Assembly: GCF_000738735.6 (NCBI RefSeq)
Contig: NC_046345.1
Span: 9,590,669 to 9,654,668, forward strand
Source of the DNA: Corvus cornix cornix
Lineage: Eukaryota; Chordata; Aves; Passeriformes; Corvidae
DNA: 64,000 bases
Direction: 5' to 3'
Both the position numbers and the translations under genes were made by a program. The notes under the pieces are model-generated. The model saw nothing but the letters and a program-made list of their open reading frames with translations. It was not told the origin of the DNA and did not search any database. Shown here one piece after another: positions 51,401-57,100 of this stretch (positions are counted from its first letter, which is position 1; the number at the start of each line of letters is the position of its first letter).

Positions 51401-54198
51401 CCAGACCAGAGTCTGCAGTGTCCTGTAAATAAGGTGCACATGCAGCTCTAGAGATAAAATATTGACTCCAGTGAGTATCGTTCACTATACCCACTGCACA
51501 GGGCAGGAGCCCACAGGAAAAATGGGACAATTGAGTAATTCAAAGTTATCACAAAGATTCAAGACTTCTTAACTTCTGAATTACTTTACAACCCTAATGT
51601 TTTGCTATGGTGTACGTAGTGCATGCATTGTGTTACATACAGTTCACTCTCAGACTGGTCATAAAAATAAACTGAAATTTTCAGAAGTAACTGCAGGTAC
51701 CTAATGAAAAAGTAAAAGGACAAGAAGACAACGTTAAAAGCAAACGCATCTAAACAAAACATGTTTTCTGCTAATCAAGTTTAGTGCAAAATAAAATAGC
51801 AGAGACATACGTCCTGATATTTCTGGTCCAACACATGTTTTGCGTTTGGCTCAGCGATGTGTTTAACACCTAATTTTGTTACTGATGTGTTTTCCACTAG
51901 AGCTGAAAACATAACTCAGCAAAAGCCATCTAACAGCTCATGATGACTGAAACTTTAACTTGCTCGGGATATACCTGGACATAAATTAGTCTCTTTATCT
52001 TTGTCATGGACTGTCCAGGGACTGTCATCTGTGGACTGATTACAGACAGGATCAATTGAATCAACTAAGGTTCACGATTAAAAGCCTACTCTGTATCAGG
52101 ACACCCCTTTCTTTTGGAAGCCATGAAACATCTTTTTATAGTCAGAGAAAAGAAAGCAGCAACTTACGTTAAAAACTATTTTTGAATAAGCAGCCTTCAA
52201 GCATTATTAAAGTAACTTTTAAATTAACTACTGTTAAATGCTTATGAGGCAATATTTAAATAAATAAAGCACAACATTAACTATTAGGCAGTGTCTCTTC
52301 CAGGCCTCCAGTCACAAGCACTATCATAACTGGTTCTTTGAAGATAACTCTCAGCCATGTGTAGTCACACGGTGTTTTTCCTTCATCCTGAGAAACATAA
52401 CCTGGAAATCTCAAGCCAATATTAAAATGGTTTTGGAGCTTTTTAAATTTAGTAATGATAATTTCTTCATTCAAAAGCCTCTTACATATCACAAGAATTC
52501 TCATCTTGAGAGATAAGAAAGCATCTCATAATTAATAGACTAAAGCATAAGCAGCTAACTAGGTTCCACACTTTACAGTCAAATAAAATTAAGTAAACAC
52601 TAACAATATATGTATTTGATAATGCTTCAAGAAATCTTGACAATGAATTTTATAAATAAGAAAGAAAGAGGACACTGTATCAGGAAGGATTCTTAACCTA
52701 GAATTCATCCTGGAAGAAGTAAGCATAGATATATGACAGTAACCAGTAGAGAGCAGAAAGATGTGTATAATGAACTCTGAGCACTGGTGGTTTGGGGAAC
52801 TTCTCAGACTTGCCTTTTGATGCAAGATAAATAAAACTGCCTGATAATGGTGATGGTGTTGATTTACACGTACACTGATATCTCTAAAATATCCATAATT
52901 ATCTTCCATGACCTCTTAACTAAGAGGGAAGAACAACATAAAGGCAACACAAGTTAAAACACTTGGATGAGAGATTTCAAAGTGTCATTTACAATGTGGG
53001 AATTCAAGGTTGTTTGGCACTCTTTCATAGAAATACTGTAGGAAGGAAGTGACAGTTGGCTTTGCACTATTAAACATTTTTATGAATGATTTGGGGAACC
53101 CAGAACTTTGAAAATGACAAAGATATTTAGGGAAACAGCAACTTGGGACTCAAGTGCTCTGCAATCTATTGCAAAAGGATAAAAAGAAGCGAAAGGTTGA
53201 AAGTCAAAGAGATTAATCCAAGCTGAAACTAAGACATTTTGGACTGTGAAGACAGCAGAGCCAATAGTTCTTTACCAAGTCATACAGACGACTCACTACC
53301 AAGACTATTGTAAAAACAAAAATAGAAATTTTCCTGAAGTTCCAAGCTATAGCCATGCTATTCAACCTGAAGCGAAACCAAAGCAAGGCAGACTGAAGGG
53401 CCATGTTAAGCCACAGGTCAGGCAAGGCAGTCCCTTCTGTACTTTTTATCTATGATAACTGATTATACAGACAGCTATTTAGTGAATAGTCAAATCCATC
53501 ACAAGCAGTGGCCATCTCCCACCCAAAGTCACCACTTCAGAGCTGGCAGTTTTAATTCTTTTTGCTCCATTTTCACAGGCTGAAGGAAATAGGTCTTCCA
53601 GATGCTTGATCAAAATCCTTAACCTACCTGAAAAGAACTTTTATTTTCCTAGTGAAAGGCAATGACAATTCACATGCAGAGAGGTATGAATGTATTTCGT
53701 TCCATGGTCTCCTTTCCAAAATATCTGCTGTTTAGAGACCCTCTCAACTGCAATTAGTCACCAGTTCTCTCCACTAAAATGCACAAAGTGCTCAAAAATC
53801 ATATACACAACACTGACCCCCGAAGTTTAGGCCTAGCATCAGCTAGAAGCCTCAGTTTAGCTTTAAATGTACACCATCAATAGGCAGTGCTGCATTATGT
53901 CAGGTAATGTGTCCCACAGTGCTGGCAGTCCCCGTCTGTCCCCTGCTCAAGCTGTCCACCCCCTGCAAACCTACAAGGCTTTGCTGACGCCACAGAGGCA
54001 GGACAGGACTCACTGATTTTGTGGATTCCAGAGAGCCCGAGGACAGCGTGTCCCGGCTGCCGCGGCTCTTGGAGCTGAGGTGGGGCGAGGAGGATGGCGA
54101 GTCGTCGATGTAGGGCATCATGTCATGGTGCCGCCTCTGCTCCTCGGCGCGGTCAGCATCATACGCGTAGCCAGGCGGGGTCCCCCCGAACGGGGCAT
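9376..54198 (-). CDS. BCR: BCR, RhoGEF/RhoGAP protein, exons 2-23 (gene partial, exon 1 off-window)
   Basis: This entry spans the spliced coding sequence; the individual exons follow. The protein loads GTP on Rho-family GTPases through a DH-PH module and stimulates GTP hydrolysis by Rac and Cdc42 through a C-terminal RhoGAP module. It acts at the cytoplasmic face of membranes and at cell junctions. The 22 exons give 845 codons plus stop, in the order Ser-rich linker, DH, PH, C2, RhoGAP, PDZ ligand. Every junction is GT-AG, phases are compatible throughout, and no frameshift or premature stop was found. As I recall human BCR (1,271 residues, with exon 1 coding about 426), the length matches with one extra codon in exon 2. 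The paralogue ABR is excluded by exon 22 and the C-terminus. Only the start of the protein is missing: exon 1, with the oligomerisation, kinase-like and Grb2-binding regions, must lie above 64000. Confidence 0.97.
9466..10182 (-). other. BCR: BCR intron 22
   Basis: 717 bp, GT-AG. Donor GTAAAA, acceptor tttccag. Nothing else recognised. Confidence 0.93.
10183..10345 (-). CDS. BCR: BCR exon 22 (RhoGAP, BCR-diagnostic)
   Basis: 163 bp. The acceptor is tcccag|GGTTGC and the donor is CAG|GTAAAA. One base completes Arg, then 54 codons: VAERESVNKMSLHNLATVFG, PTLLRPSEKDSKIPANPTQP and ITMTDSWSLEVMSQ. HNLATVFGPTLLRP is the conserved RhoGAP helix; its Asn codon is at 10303-10305 and aligns with human Asn1202, which supports GTPase binding. 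The TMTDSWSLEVMSQ segment separates BCR from ABR. AERES replaces human AEKEA. Confidence 0.98.
10346..11146 (-). other. BCR: BCR intron 21
   Basis: 801 bp. Donor GTAATA is weak; acceptor tcccag. Nothing else recognised. Confidence 0.93.
11147..11252 (-). CDS. BCR: BCR exon 21 (RhoGAP)
   Basis: 106 bp, found by matching both strands to the expected block between exons 20 and 22. The acceptor is cttgtag|CACTTT and the donor is AAAAG|GTAATA. With the carried G it encodes ALSDPVAKESCMLNLLLSLP, then EPNLVTFLFLLDHLK, and leaves AG of an Arg codon. EPNLVTF replaces human EANLLTF. The three phases agree with both neighbours, which makes the placement firm despite AT-rich codon use. Confidence 0.96.
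11253..11850 (-). other. BCR: BCR intron 20
   Basis: 598 bp. Donor GTAGGT, acceptor cttgtag. No repeat or gene recognised. Confidence 0.93.
11851..11985 (-). CDS. BCR: BCR exon 20 (RhoGAP)
   Basis: 135 bp. The acceptor is tttcag|ATAAC and the donor is ATTG|GTAGGT. The carried A makes Asn; then NKDVSVMMSEMDVNAIAGTL, KLYFRELPEPLFTDELYPNF and AEGI. KLYFRELPEPL is the hallmark RhoGAP helix and loop. Leu replaces human Phe in TDELYPNF. The wording TDELYPNFAEGI favours BCR over ABR, which has TDRLYPAFMEGI as recalled. Confidence 0.98.
11986..13405 (-). other. BCR: BCR intron 19 (position of human micro breakpoint region)
   Basis: 1,420 bp. Donor GTAAGT, acceptor tttcag. Human BCR breaks in the same intron give the e19a2 fusion. 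No repeat or other gene recognised. Confidence 0.93.
13406..13545 (-). CDS. BCR: BCR exon 19 (RhoGAP, arginine finger)
   Basis: 140 bp. The acceptor is ttcttag|GAGAGAG and the donor is GTCA|GTAAGT. One base completes Lys; 46 codons follow, RERSKVPYIVRQCVEEIERR, then GMEEVGIYRVSGVATDIQAL and KAAFDV. The GIYRVSG motif carries the catalytic arginine finger of RhoGAP domains; its codon is CGC at 13458-13460 and aligns with human Arg1090 by counting. The residue is intact, so GAP activity is expected. The exon is rich in CpG. In human, fusions after this exon give the p230 BCR-ABL1 form. Confidence 0.98.
13546..14372 (-). other. BCR: BCR intron 18
   Basis: 827 bp. Donor GTGAGC, acceptor ttcttag. 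Nothing else recognised. Confidence 0.93.
14373..14482 (-). CDS. BCR: BCR exon 18 (C2 to RhoGAP linker)
   Basis: 110 bp. The acceptor is ggttcag|GTGGAA and the donor is ACCAA|GTGAGC. It encodes VEVKLSVKFTSREFSLKRMP, then SRKQTGVFGVKIAIVT, plus two bases of a Lys codon. TGVFGVKIAIVTK is the entry strand of the RhoGAP domain. The exon has several CpGs, unlike the flanking introns. Confidence 0.96.
14483..14615 (-). other. BCR: BCR intron 17 (133 bp, with A15 run)
   Basis: Very short intron. Donor GTAAGT, acceptor ggttcag. On the transcript strand a 15-base A-run (14523-14537) sits about 40 bases before the acceptor, near where a branch point would be. Confidence 0.94.
14616..14675 (-). CDS. 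BCR: BCR exon 17 (end of C2 domain)
   Basis: 60 bp, 20 codons, phase 0 at both ends. The acceptor is ttccag|CTGGAC and the donor is GGG|GTAAGT. It encodes LDPQVLQDKDWQRTVISMNG, matching human LDPQALQDRDWQRTVIAMNG with three conservative changes. It ends the C2 domain. It lies just 133 bp from exon 18, the shortest intron found here. Confidence 0.96.
19391..19407. repeat. (CCTT)n microsatellite, about four copies
   Basis: Perfect tetranucleotide tract inside intron 16. Confidence 0.85.
19741..19755. repeat. (CAA)5 microsatellite
   Basis: Five perfect CAA units inside intron 16. Confidence 0.85.
21729..21860 (-). CDS. BCR: BCR exon 16 (C2 domain)
   Basis: 132 bp, 44 codons, phase 0 at both ends. 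The acceptor is ctgcag|GAGTTC and the donor is CAG|GTAAAA. It encodes EFEIELEGSQTLRILCYEKC, then YNKTKLTKEDGESTDRIMGK and GQIQ. These are middle strands of the C2 domain. KLTKEDGESTDRIMGKGQIQ shows four conservative changes from human KIPKEDGESTDRLMGKGQVQ. It is followed by the 7 kb intron 16. Confidence 0.97.
21861..22528 (-). other. BCR: BCR intron 15
   Basis: 668 bp. Donor GTAGGT, acceptor ctgcag. Nothing else recognised. Confidence 0.93.
22529..22626 (-). CDS. BCR: BCR exon 15 (C2 domain)
   Basis: 98 bp. The acceptor is cctcag|ATTTG and the donor is GAG|GTAGGT. The carried A makes Asn, followed by LYCTLEVDSFGYFVNKAKTR and VYRDTTEPNWNE. The TEPNWNE motif is the standard C2 pattern (x-x-P-x-W-N-E) that begins the next strand. 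Thr replaces human Ala in RDTTEPN. It ends in phase 0. Confidence 0.97.
22627..23204 (-). other. BCR: BCR intron 14 (major breakpoint intron equivalent)
   Basis: 578 bp. Donor GTGAGT, acceptor cctcag. In human this intron and intron 13 hold most BCR-ABL1 breaks. No SINE or other repeat seen. Confidence 0.93.
23205..23279 (-). CDS. BCR: BCR exon 14 (C2 domain; b3 equivalent)
   Basis: 75 bp. The acceptor is tgtacag|ATGACG and the donor is TCAA|GTGAGT. With the carried G it encodes DDESPGLYGFLNVIVHSATG, then FKQSS, plus one base. GFLNVIVHSATGFK is the first core beta strand and loop of a C2 domain. It corresponds to human b3, the other common junction exon in BCR-ABL1. Exon length and phase match human as recalled. 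Confidence 0.97.
23280..23877 (-). other. BCR: BCR intron 13 (major breakpoint intron equivalent)
   Basis: 598 bp. Donor GTAAGA, acceptor tgtacag. Nothing else recognised. Confidence 0.93.
23878..23982 (-). CDS. BCR: BCR exon 13 (PH to C2 junction; b2 equivalent)
   Basis: 105 bp. The acceptor is tggcag|GCTTT and the donor is GAAG|GTAAGA. With the carried T it encodes CFKSFSLTSVELQMLTNSCV, then KLQTVHNIPLTINKE, and leaves one base. It contains the start of the C2 domain. In human chronic myeloid leukaemia this is exon b2, whose 3' end is one of the two common BCR-ABL1 junctions; here it is simply the intact normal exon. The phase is conserved. Confidence 0.97.
23983..24565 (-). other. BCR: BCR intron 12
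   Basis: 583 bp. Donor GTGAGT, acceptor tggcag. Nothing else recognised. Confidence 0.93.
24566..24641 (-). CDS. BCR: BCR exon 12 (end of PH domain)
   Basis: 76 bp. The acceptor is ctgggtag|AGT, preceded by a long pyrimidine tract, and the donor is AAAT|GTGAGT. It encodes SYTFLISSDYERAEWRENIR and EQQKK, then one base of the next Cys codon. The ERAEWRENI helix holds the conserved Trp of the C-terminal PH helix. It is identical to human as recalled. It is the exon called b1 in the human major breakpoint region. Confidence 0.97.
24642..25569 (-). other. BCR: BCR intron 11
   Basis: 928 bp. Donor GTGAGA, acceptor ctgggtag. Upstream of the acceptor the transcript strand has a long pyrimidine tract with a near-duplicated TATATTCTATT motif (about 24659-24693). 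Confidence 0.93.
25570..25689 (-). CDS. BCR: BCR exon 11 (PH domain)
   Basis: 120 bp, 40 codons, phase 0 at both ends. The acceptor is cttcag|AGGGCC and the donor is AAG|GTGAGA. It encodes RANKGSKVIERLKKKLSEQE, then SLLLLMSPNMAFRVHNRNGK. The first half is a basic helix continuing from exon 10; the second gives PH strands. KVIERL replaces human KATERL, and PNMAFRVHNRN replaces PSMAFRVHSRN. Confidence 0.97.
25690..27010 (-). other. BCR: BCR intron 10
   Basis: 1,321 bp. Donor GTAAAG, acceptor cttcag. Nothing else recognised. Confidence 0.93.
27011..27179 (-). CDS. BCR: BCR exon 10 (PH domain)
   Basis: 169 bp: one base completes the split Gly codon, then 56 codons. The acceptor is tttcag|AAAAAG and the donor is AAG|GTAAAG. 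It encodes KSQQYDCKWYIPLTDLSFQM, then VDESEAVPNIPLVPDEEL and a charged helix ISQIKNDIQREK. The KWYIPLTDLSF strand is a core PH strand; the following Pro-rich and helical insertion is typical of BCR and ABR. The region is also open on the plus strand, but that frame has no recognisable protein. Confidence 0.97.
27180..28417 (-). other. BCR: BCR intron 9
   Basis: 1,238 bp. Donor GTGAGA, acceptor tttcag. Nothing else recognised. Confidence 0.93.
28418..28539 (-). CDS. BCR: BCR exon 9 (start of PH domain)
   Basis: 122 bp. The acceptor is ttcccag|CAC and the donor is GGAGG|GTGAGA. It encodes HRQLLKDSFMVELVEGARKL, then RHVFLFTDLFLCAKLKKQIG, plus two bases (GG) of a split Gly codon. These are the first beta strands of the PH domain; the R-x-V-F-L-F-T-D-L strand is the usual PH signature. 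DLFLCAKL and QIGG differ mildly from human DLLLCTKL and QSGG. The exon follows the 8.7 kb intron 8. Confidence 0.96.
28540..37241 (-). other. BCR: BCR intron 8 (8.7 kb)
   Basis: Donor GTGAGT, acceptor ttcccag. Holds the longest continuous open frame in the window (199 codons, minus, 33121-33720), which I do not recognise. A 155-codon plus-strand frame at 30100-30567 is also unrecognised. No transposon family could be named. Confidence 0.85.
37242..37382 (-). CDS. BCR: BCR exon 8 (end of DH domain)
   Basis: 141 bp, 47 codons, phase 0 at both ends. The acceptor is ctgtcag|GAT and the donor is GAG|GTGAGT. It encodes DLLKHTPVSHPDHPLLQ, then DALRISQNFLSSINEEI and TPRRQSMTVKKGE. This closes the DH domain with its long last helix and leads into the PH domain. 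The only clear difference from human is Val for Ala in KHTPVSHP. Confidence 0.97.
37383..37725 (-). other. BCR: BCR intron 7
   Basis: 343 bp. Donor GTAAGT, acceptor ctgtcag. Nothing else recognised. Confidence 0.93.
37726..37778 (-). CDS. BCR: BCR exon 7 (DH domain)
   Basis: 53 bp, the shortest exon here. The acceptor is ttcacag|CTCTG and the donor is CAT|GTAAGT. With the carried A it encodes TLLYKPVDRVTRSTLVLH, the DH segment whose P-x-x-R-V-T-R pattern corresponds to the conserved QRI/CR3 helix of RhoGEFs. It is identical to the human segment as recalled. It ends in phase 0. Confidence 0.96.
37779..38228 (-). other. BCR: BCR intron 6
   Basis: 450 bp. Donor GTGAGT, acceptor ttcacag. Nothing else recognised. 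Confidence 0.93.
38229..38289 (-). CDS. BCR: BCR exon 6 (DH domain)
   Basis: 61 bp, too short to stand out as an open reading frame. The acceptor is a long T-rich tract ending ttttag|AATCTA; the donor is GAAA|GTGAGT. It encodes NLKARSTKESKDQTTKNSLE and leaves one base, A, which joins CT of exon 7 to make Thr. The charged loop differs from the human form (RSNKDAKDPTTKN) at several positions, so it is one of the less conserved parts of the DH domain. Confidence 0.95.
38290..39685 (-). other. BCR: BCR intron 5
   Basis: 1,396 bp. Donor GTAATG, acceptor ttttag preceded by an uninterrupted T-run. Nothing else recognised. Confidence 0.93.
39686..39793 (-). CDS. BCR: BCR exon 5 (DH domain)
   Basis: 108 bp, 36 codons, phase 0 at both ends. 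The acceptor is ctgcag|GCC and the donor is GAG|GTAATG, a slightly weak donor. It encodes ASQLGVYRAFVDNYEVAMET, then AEKCCQANAQFAEISE. This is the central helical part of the DH domain. The exon length matches human as recalled. The residues EVAMET replace the human GVAMEM, a conservative lineage difference. Confidence 0.96.
39794..43378 (-). other. BCR: BCR intron 4
   Basis: 3,585 bp. Donor GTGAGT, acceptor ctgcag. Contains a short (TTTTC)n tract at 42665-42689. Nothing else recognised. Confidence 0.9.
42665..42689. repeat. (TTTTC)n microsatellite
   Basis: Four to five copies of a TTTTC unit in intron 4; a plain pentanucleotide tract. Confidence 0.85.
43379..43564 (-). CDS. BCR: BCR exon 4 (DH domain)
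   Basis: 186 bp, 62 codons, phase 0 at both ends. The acceptor is tttcag|CCTATG and the donor is CTG|GTGAGT. It encodes PMKPLKAAATT, then TSQQIETIFFKVPELYEIH and FPRVQQWSHQQRVGDLFQKL. The IETIFFKVPELYEIHKEF stretch is the DH helix that contacts the GTPase in this family. Reading through the donor gives VSQL, a chance resemblance to the true continuation ASQLGVY supplied by exon 5, so the donor is best set after FQKL. Confidence 0.97.
43565..44064 (-). other. BCR: BCR intron 3
   Basis: 500 bp. Donor GTAAGT, acceptor tttcag. Nothing else recognised. Confidence 0.93.
44065..44169 (-). CDS. BCR: BCR exon 3 (start of DH domain)
   Basis: 105 bp, phase 0 at both ends. The acceptor is ttgtag|AGTGAG and the donor is CTG|GTAAGT. 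It encodes 35 residues that open the Dbl-homology RhoGEF domain, with RKWVLSGILASEETYLSHL forming the first conserved helix (CR1 of DH domains). The 105 bp length equals the human exon as I recall it. It follows the 9.8 kb intron 2 and is only 500 bp from exon 4. Confidence 0.97.
44170..54013 (-). other. BCR: BCR intron 2 (9.8 kb)
   Basis: Donor GTGAGT, acceptor ttgtag. No exon or gene recognised. A weak CR1-like LINE trace lies at about 53040-53100. The region 51550-53200 is distinctly AT-rich. Confidence 0.85.
53040..53100 (+). mobile_element. Possible decayed CR1-like LINE fragment
   Basis: The stretch TTAAACATTTTTATGAATGA followed by TTTGGGG resembles the CR1 reverse-transcriptase block that reads roughly TTCAACATCTTTATCAATGA then CCTGGA, as I recall it. 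The match then fades, with ACAAAGAT a possible weak continuation. The CR1 3' tail with its short terminal repeats is absent. The resemblance could be chance. Confidence 0.2.
54014..54198 (-). CDS. BCR: BCR exon 2 (linker before the DH domain)
   Basis: 185 bp. The acceptor is tttgcag and the donor is TCA|GTGAGT. Its first two bases, AT, complete a codon begun in exon 1, probably Asp. It then encodes 61 residues of a Ser/Pro-rich linker, including GTPPGY, RAEEQRRH and PYIDDSPSSSPHLSS, ending LESTKS. This segment joins the N-terminal kinase-like region to the DH domain. The exon is one codon longer than I recall for human, because of an extra Gly in the FGGTPPGY stretch. It is GC-rich compared with the flanking introns. 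In disease-related human terms, the intron before this exon hosts the minor breakpoint region. Confidence 0.96.
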
Positions 54199-57100
54199 CT
54201 GCAAAACACACACACAAGGGTCTGCTCACCCTGCAGCTGGGGAGGGCACAGGCTGGGCAATAGGTGCAGCCTCCCAGCTGCTGTGGTTAGTTATCAGTAA
54301 ACCCAGAGTCAGCAATGGTTAAATACAGATCAAGTAGAGGAGTAAATATAATTAAATTCACGTTGTCACCAAAAGTTCATTTCACTTATTCTAAGTCCTA
54401 AAAGGCAAAGTCCTTTCTAGCATTAGTGGTCATTTAATTACAGCACTTTCCCTCACATTTTCCTTCAAAAGCATGAGCATCAAAATACCAGTCTGGGTTT
54501 AGGAACGTACTGGGTAACAGACCCTGGGTTTTCTGTCGATCAAGAGCAGATGATGCCCCTGACAGTTTAGGAAAGATAGGTAATACATAGCTCAGGGGAG
54601 AACTGTAACTCTCTCCATACCTCTCAGCAACAAGAGGACTAGGAAAGAAAGGTCCTACATGTCAAGTGAACCAACCTACTGCCAAAAATAAAATCCTAAA
54701 AGGTCCTTTTCTGTTGGCTGCCCCACCTCCTATTTTGAGCTTAACCCCTTAAACAAATAAACAAACCACCACACTGTTCCCTTCTATACATCCCGTCTCC
54801 CCTCCCCCAAAAAACCCTAAAACGACACATCCAAAACACAAGCAGAAAAGGATGGTGGTATGAAGGGTCAAGTTAACCATTACTGCATGAGACATCAATG
54901 AACTTCTGCAGGAAAAATGAGTAGCAAAACTGGTTATGGCATCTTCAGTTGCTGCGTACAGAGACTGCTCCTGCAAAAGTCTCTAACAAGAACACATGGC
55001 TCCTTCTGCCATAAGCTAACAGGCTTTTCACCTCTCTGCACAAAGAAATATACACAGAGGACCCAAATTTGGCGTCTCTACAGTGACACCGCACCACGAT
55101 TTCCACGGGCCTGTGAAGCACTTTCACCTGCCAATGCCCAGAAGTGTCCTGTGTGTGATAGTAACAGCGATGCACAGGCCACTGCCCACAAAATGGTGGA
55201 GTTGTTCCTCTCTTTCAGCTACAAGTCACAGAATGCCATTCTTCTCCCCAAACTGAAGAATAACCCCAAGAAGATAAGCTAGATCTGCCTTTACAGTAGC
55301 CAGTGAGCCTTATGGAAGACAAAGCCATCAAAAGAGAAAAAACAGTTATACTTGAACAGATGTAGAACCAATTTCTTACTTTTTTCACAAAAAATAATAT
55401 CGTGAAAATATTATTTTATATATTATTTTCATATTTAATAATATGAAAATAATAAGCAGTTGCTGCCAAGCATACTAATAATCCTGTTATACATCACTTA
55501 GGCAGGGTGGAGGAGTAACATTTTAAAGCCCACTTTCCTCCCTCACAGTAAACTCAGTTAAAGCATGACTCATTTCAGTAAAAGATGTGAACTTTATGTG
55601 GAACAGAATAAAACTTGATCTATGTGGCTTTTTCAGGAGGGAGAGCTGGTCTGGGGAATTTACACAAACAATATACTGAAAACCCAACAATAAACTCACT
55701 GTAGATGTGAGCCTCTGTCTCAGCTTGGACCAAATGCCACCCAGCTAAGTAACAGCCTGATGCAAAAACTTTAGGCTGCGGAGAGACTGTGGCAATATTA
55801 TTTTAACAAACTCAGTGAGTTTTATGTCACCCACCTGCTCGAGTTACTACCTTGTGCTCAAGCTCTCAGAGTTCCTCAAAAGACATGTTAGGTTGTGCGC
55901 AATCACAGGAACAAAGGGCAGAGGGAAGGTAGTATCTGCTCTCTGGAAGGAGCTTTGGTCTAGATGTTAGAGGTTTCCAGGGTCCACAACCATTTAGAAA
56001 ACACCATAGAAGTTGATTTGCTAAACAGCGGCTTGAATGGGAGTTACTGAAAAAAAGGACCTTCTAACCCAAGAAACCTGTGATATATTACTGCCAACTG
56101 AACACTGGCATTATCCAAGGAGGAACATCAGTACTGGGCACTTATGCTGGCCTCAAGCCTACTCAAGGAAGAGTTCCTTTTCCTGCAGAAGTTTCTTCAA
56201 ACTAATCTTATGCAAACCAATTTCTCCACACTCATGCAGTAACAAGACCAAGTCGCTGTGTGGAAATTAAGGCAGGAATATTTTTTTCACTCCCAGTGCT
56301 CACTCTCAGAATGAATAGTTTGCTCCACTTTTTGTAGTGGGGGAGTAAATGCAGACTAAAATACATTAGTAGAAAGGCTTGCAGCAAATAACAGTATTTC
56401 CACTTTCCTCACTTTCTCCAGCTAAAAAACAGCTTTGCACTTCTACCTCCCATAATGTGTTCTGTCTCCTACTGCACAGGAAAACCTTTACCTGAAACTG
56501 GAGGAAACAACAGGTGGAGGATCAGCTTTGCAACAAGATTCAGTCTACTTTTGAATCATTTTGTCTCCCTAGCCATAAAAAAAGAAAACAAGACATCTCA
56601 ACAAGGAATGAATCTATCAGTGTCACAGACTGCTATGAGATCTGTTCATAGAGCTCCACATGGGATTTGAAACTTTATTTCTGTATCCTCCAGGGATTCT
56701 TCACACATTAAAAAGCTTAGAAGTAGTTGTAATCCCTCTTTCCATTATTGCTGCATACAGCACTGAAATCCACCTATGGAGATCTTAATTATCACAAAGG
56801 CAGAAAGACCTTCTTGCATTTATTCTGCCATTTTTTCCAAGAGAAGCGAAGTACTGCCATAGCCAGATACACTGCACGAGCCTGAGCACCAGGAACAGAG
56901 GTAGCCTTGTATCTCGGTGATTAAAGAGCCCACTGTTGCCACGGAAACTGGGTTATTCAGATCTCCTCAGCCCAGCACAATGCTCACAGGCTGTTCAGCC
57001 TCCACCTGGGAGCAAATAGACCACAGCAAAGAGAGCAGAGCCAGGAGCTCACCTGCTCTGACACTTCCAGCTGCTCTAGGCGCTGCCATGCTTGATGGCA

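Noticed and set aside
9376..54198. Assignment to the paralogue ABR
   Set aside because: Exon 22 has TMTDSWSLEVMSQ and the C-terminus is STEV, whereas ABR as recalled lacks the TMTDSW segment and ends STDV.
54917..55282. Overlapping frames on both strands just upstream of exon 2, considered as an alternative first exon
   Set aside because: No CpG-rich promoter, no convincing donor in phase with exon 2 and no resemblance to the BCR N-terminus.
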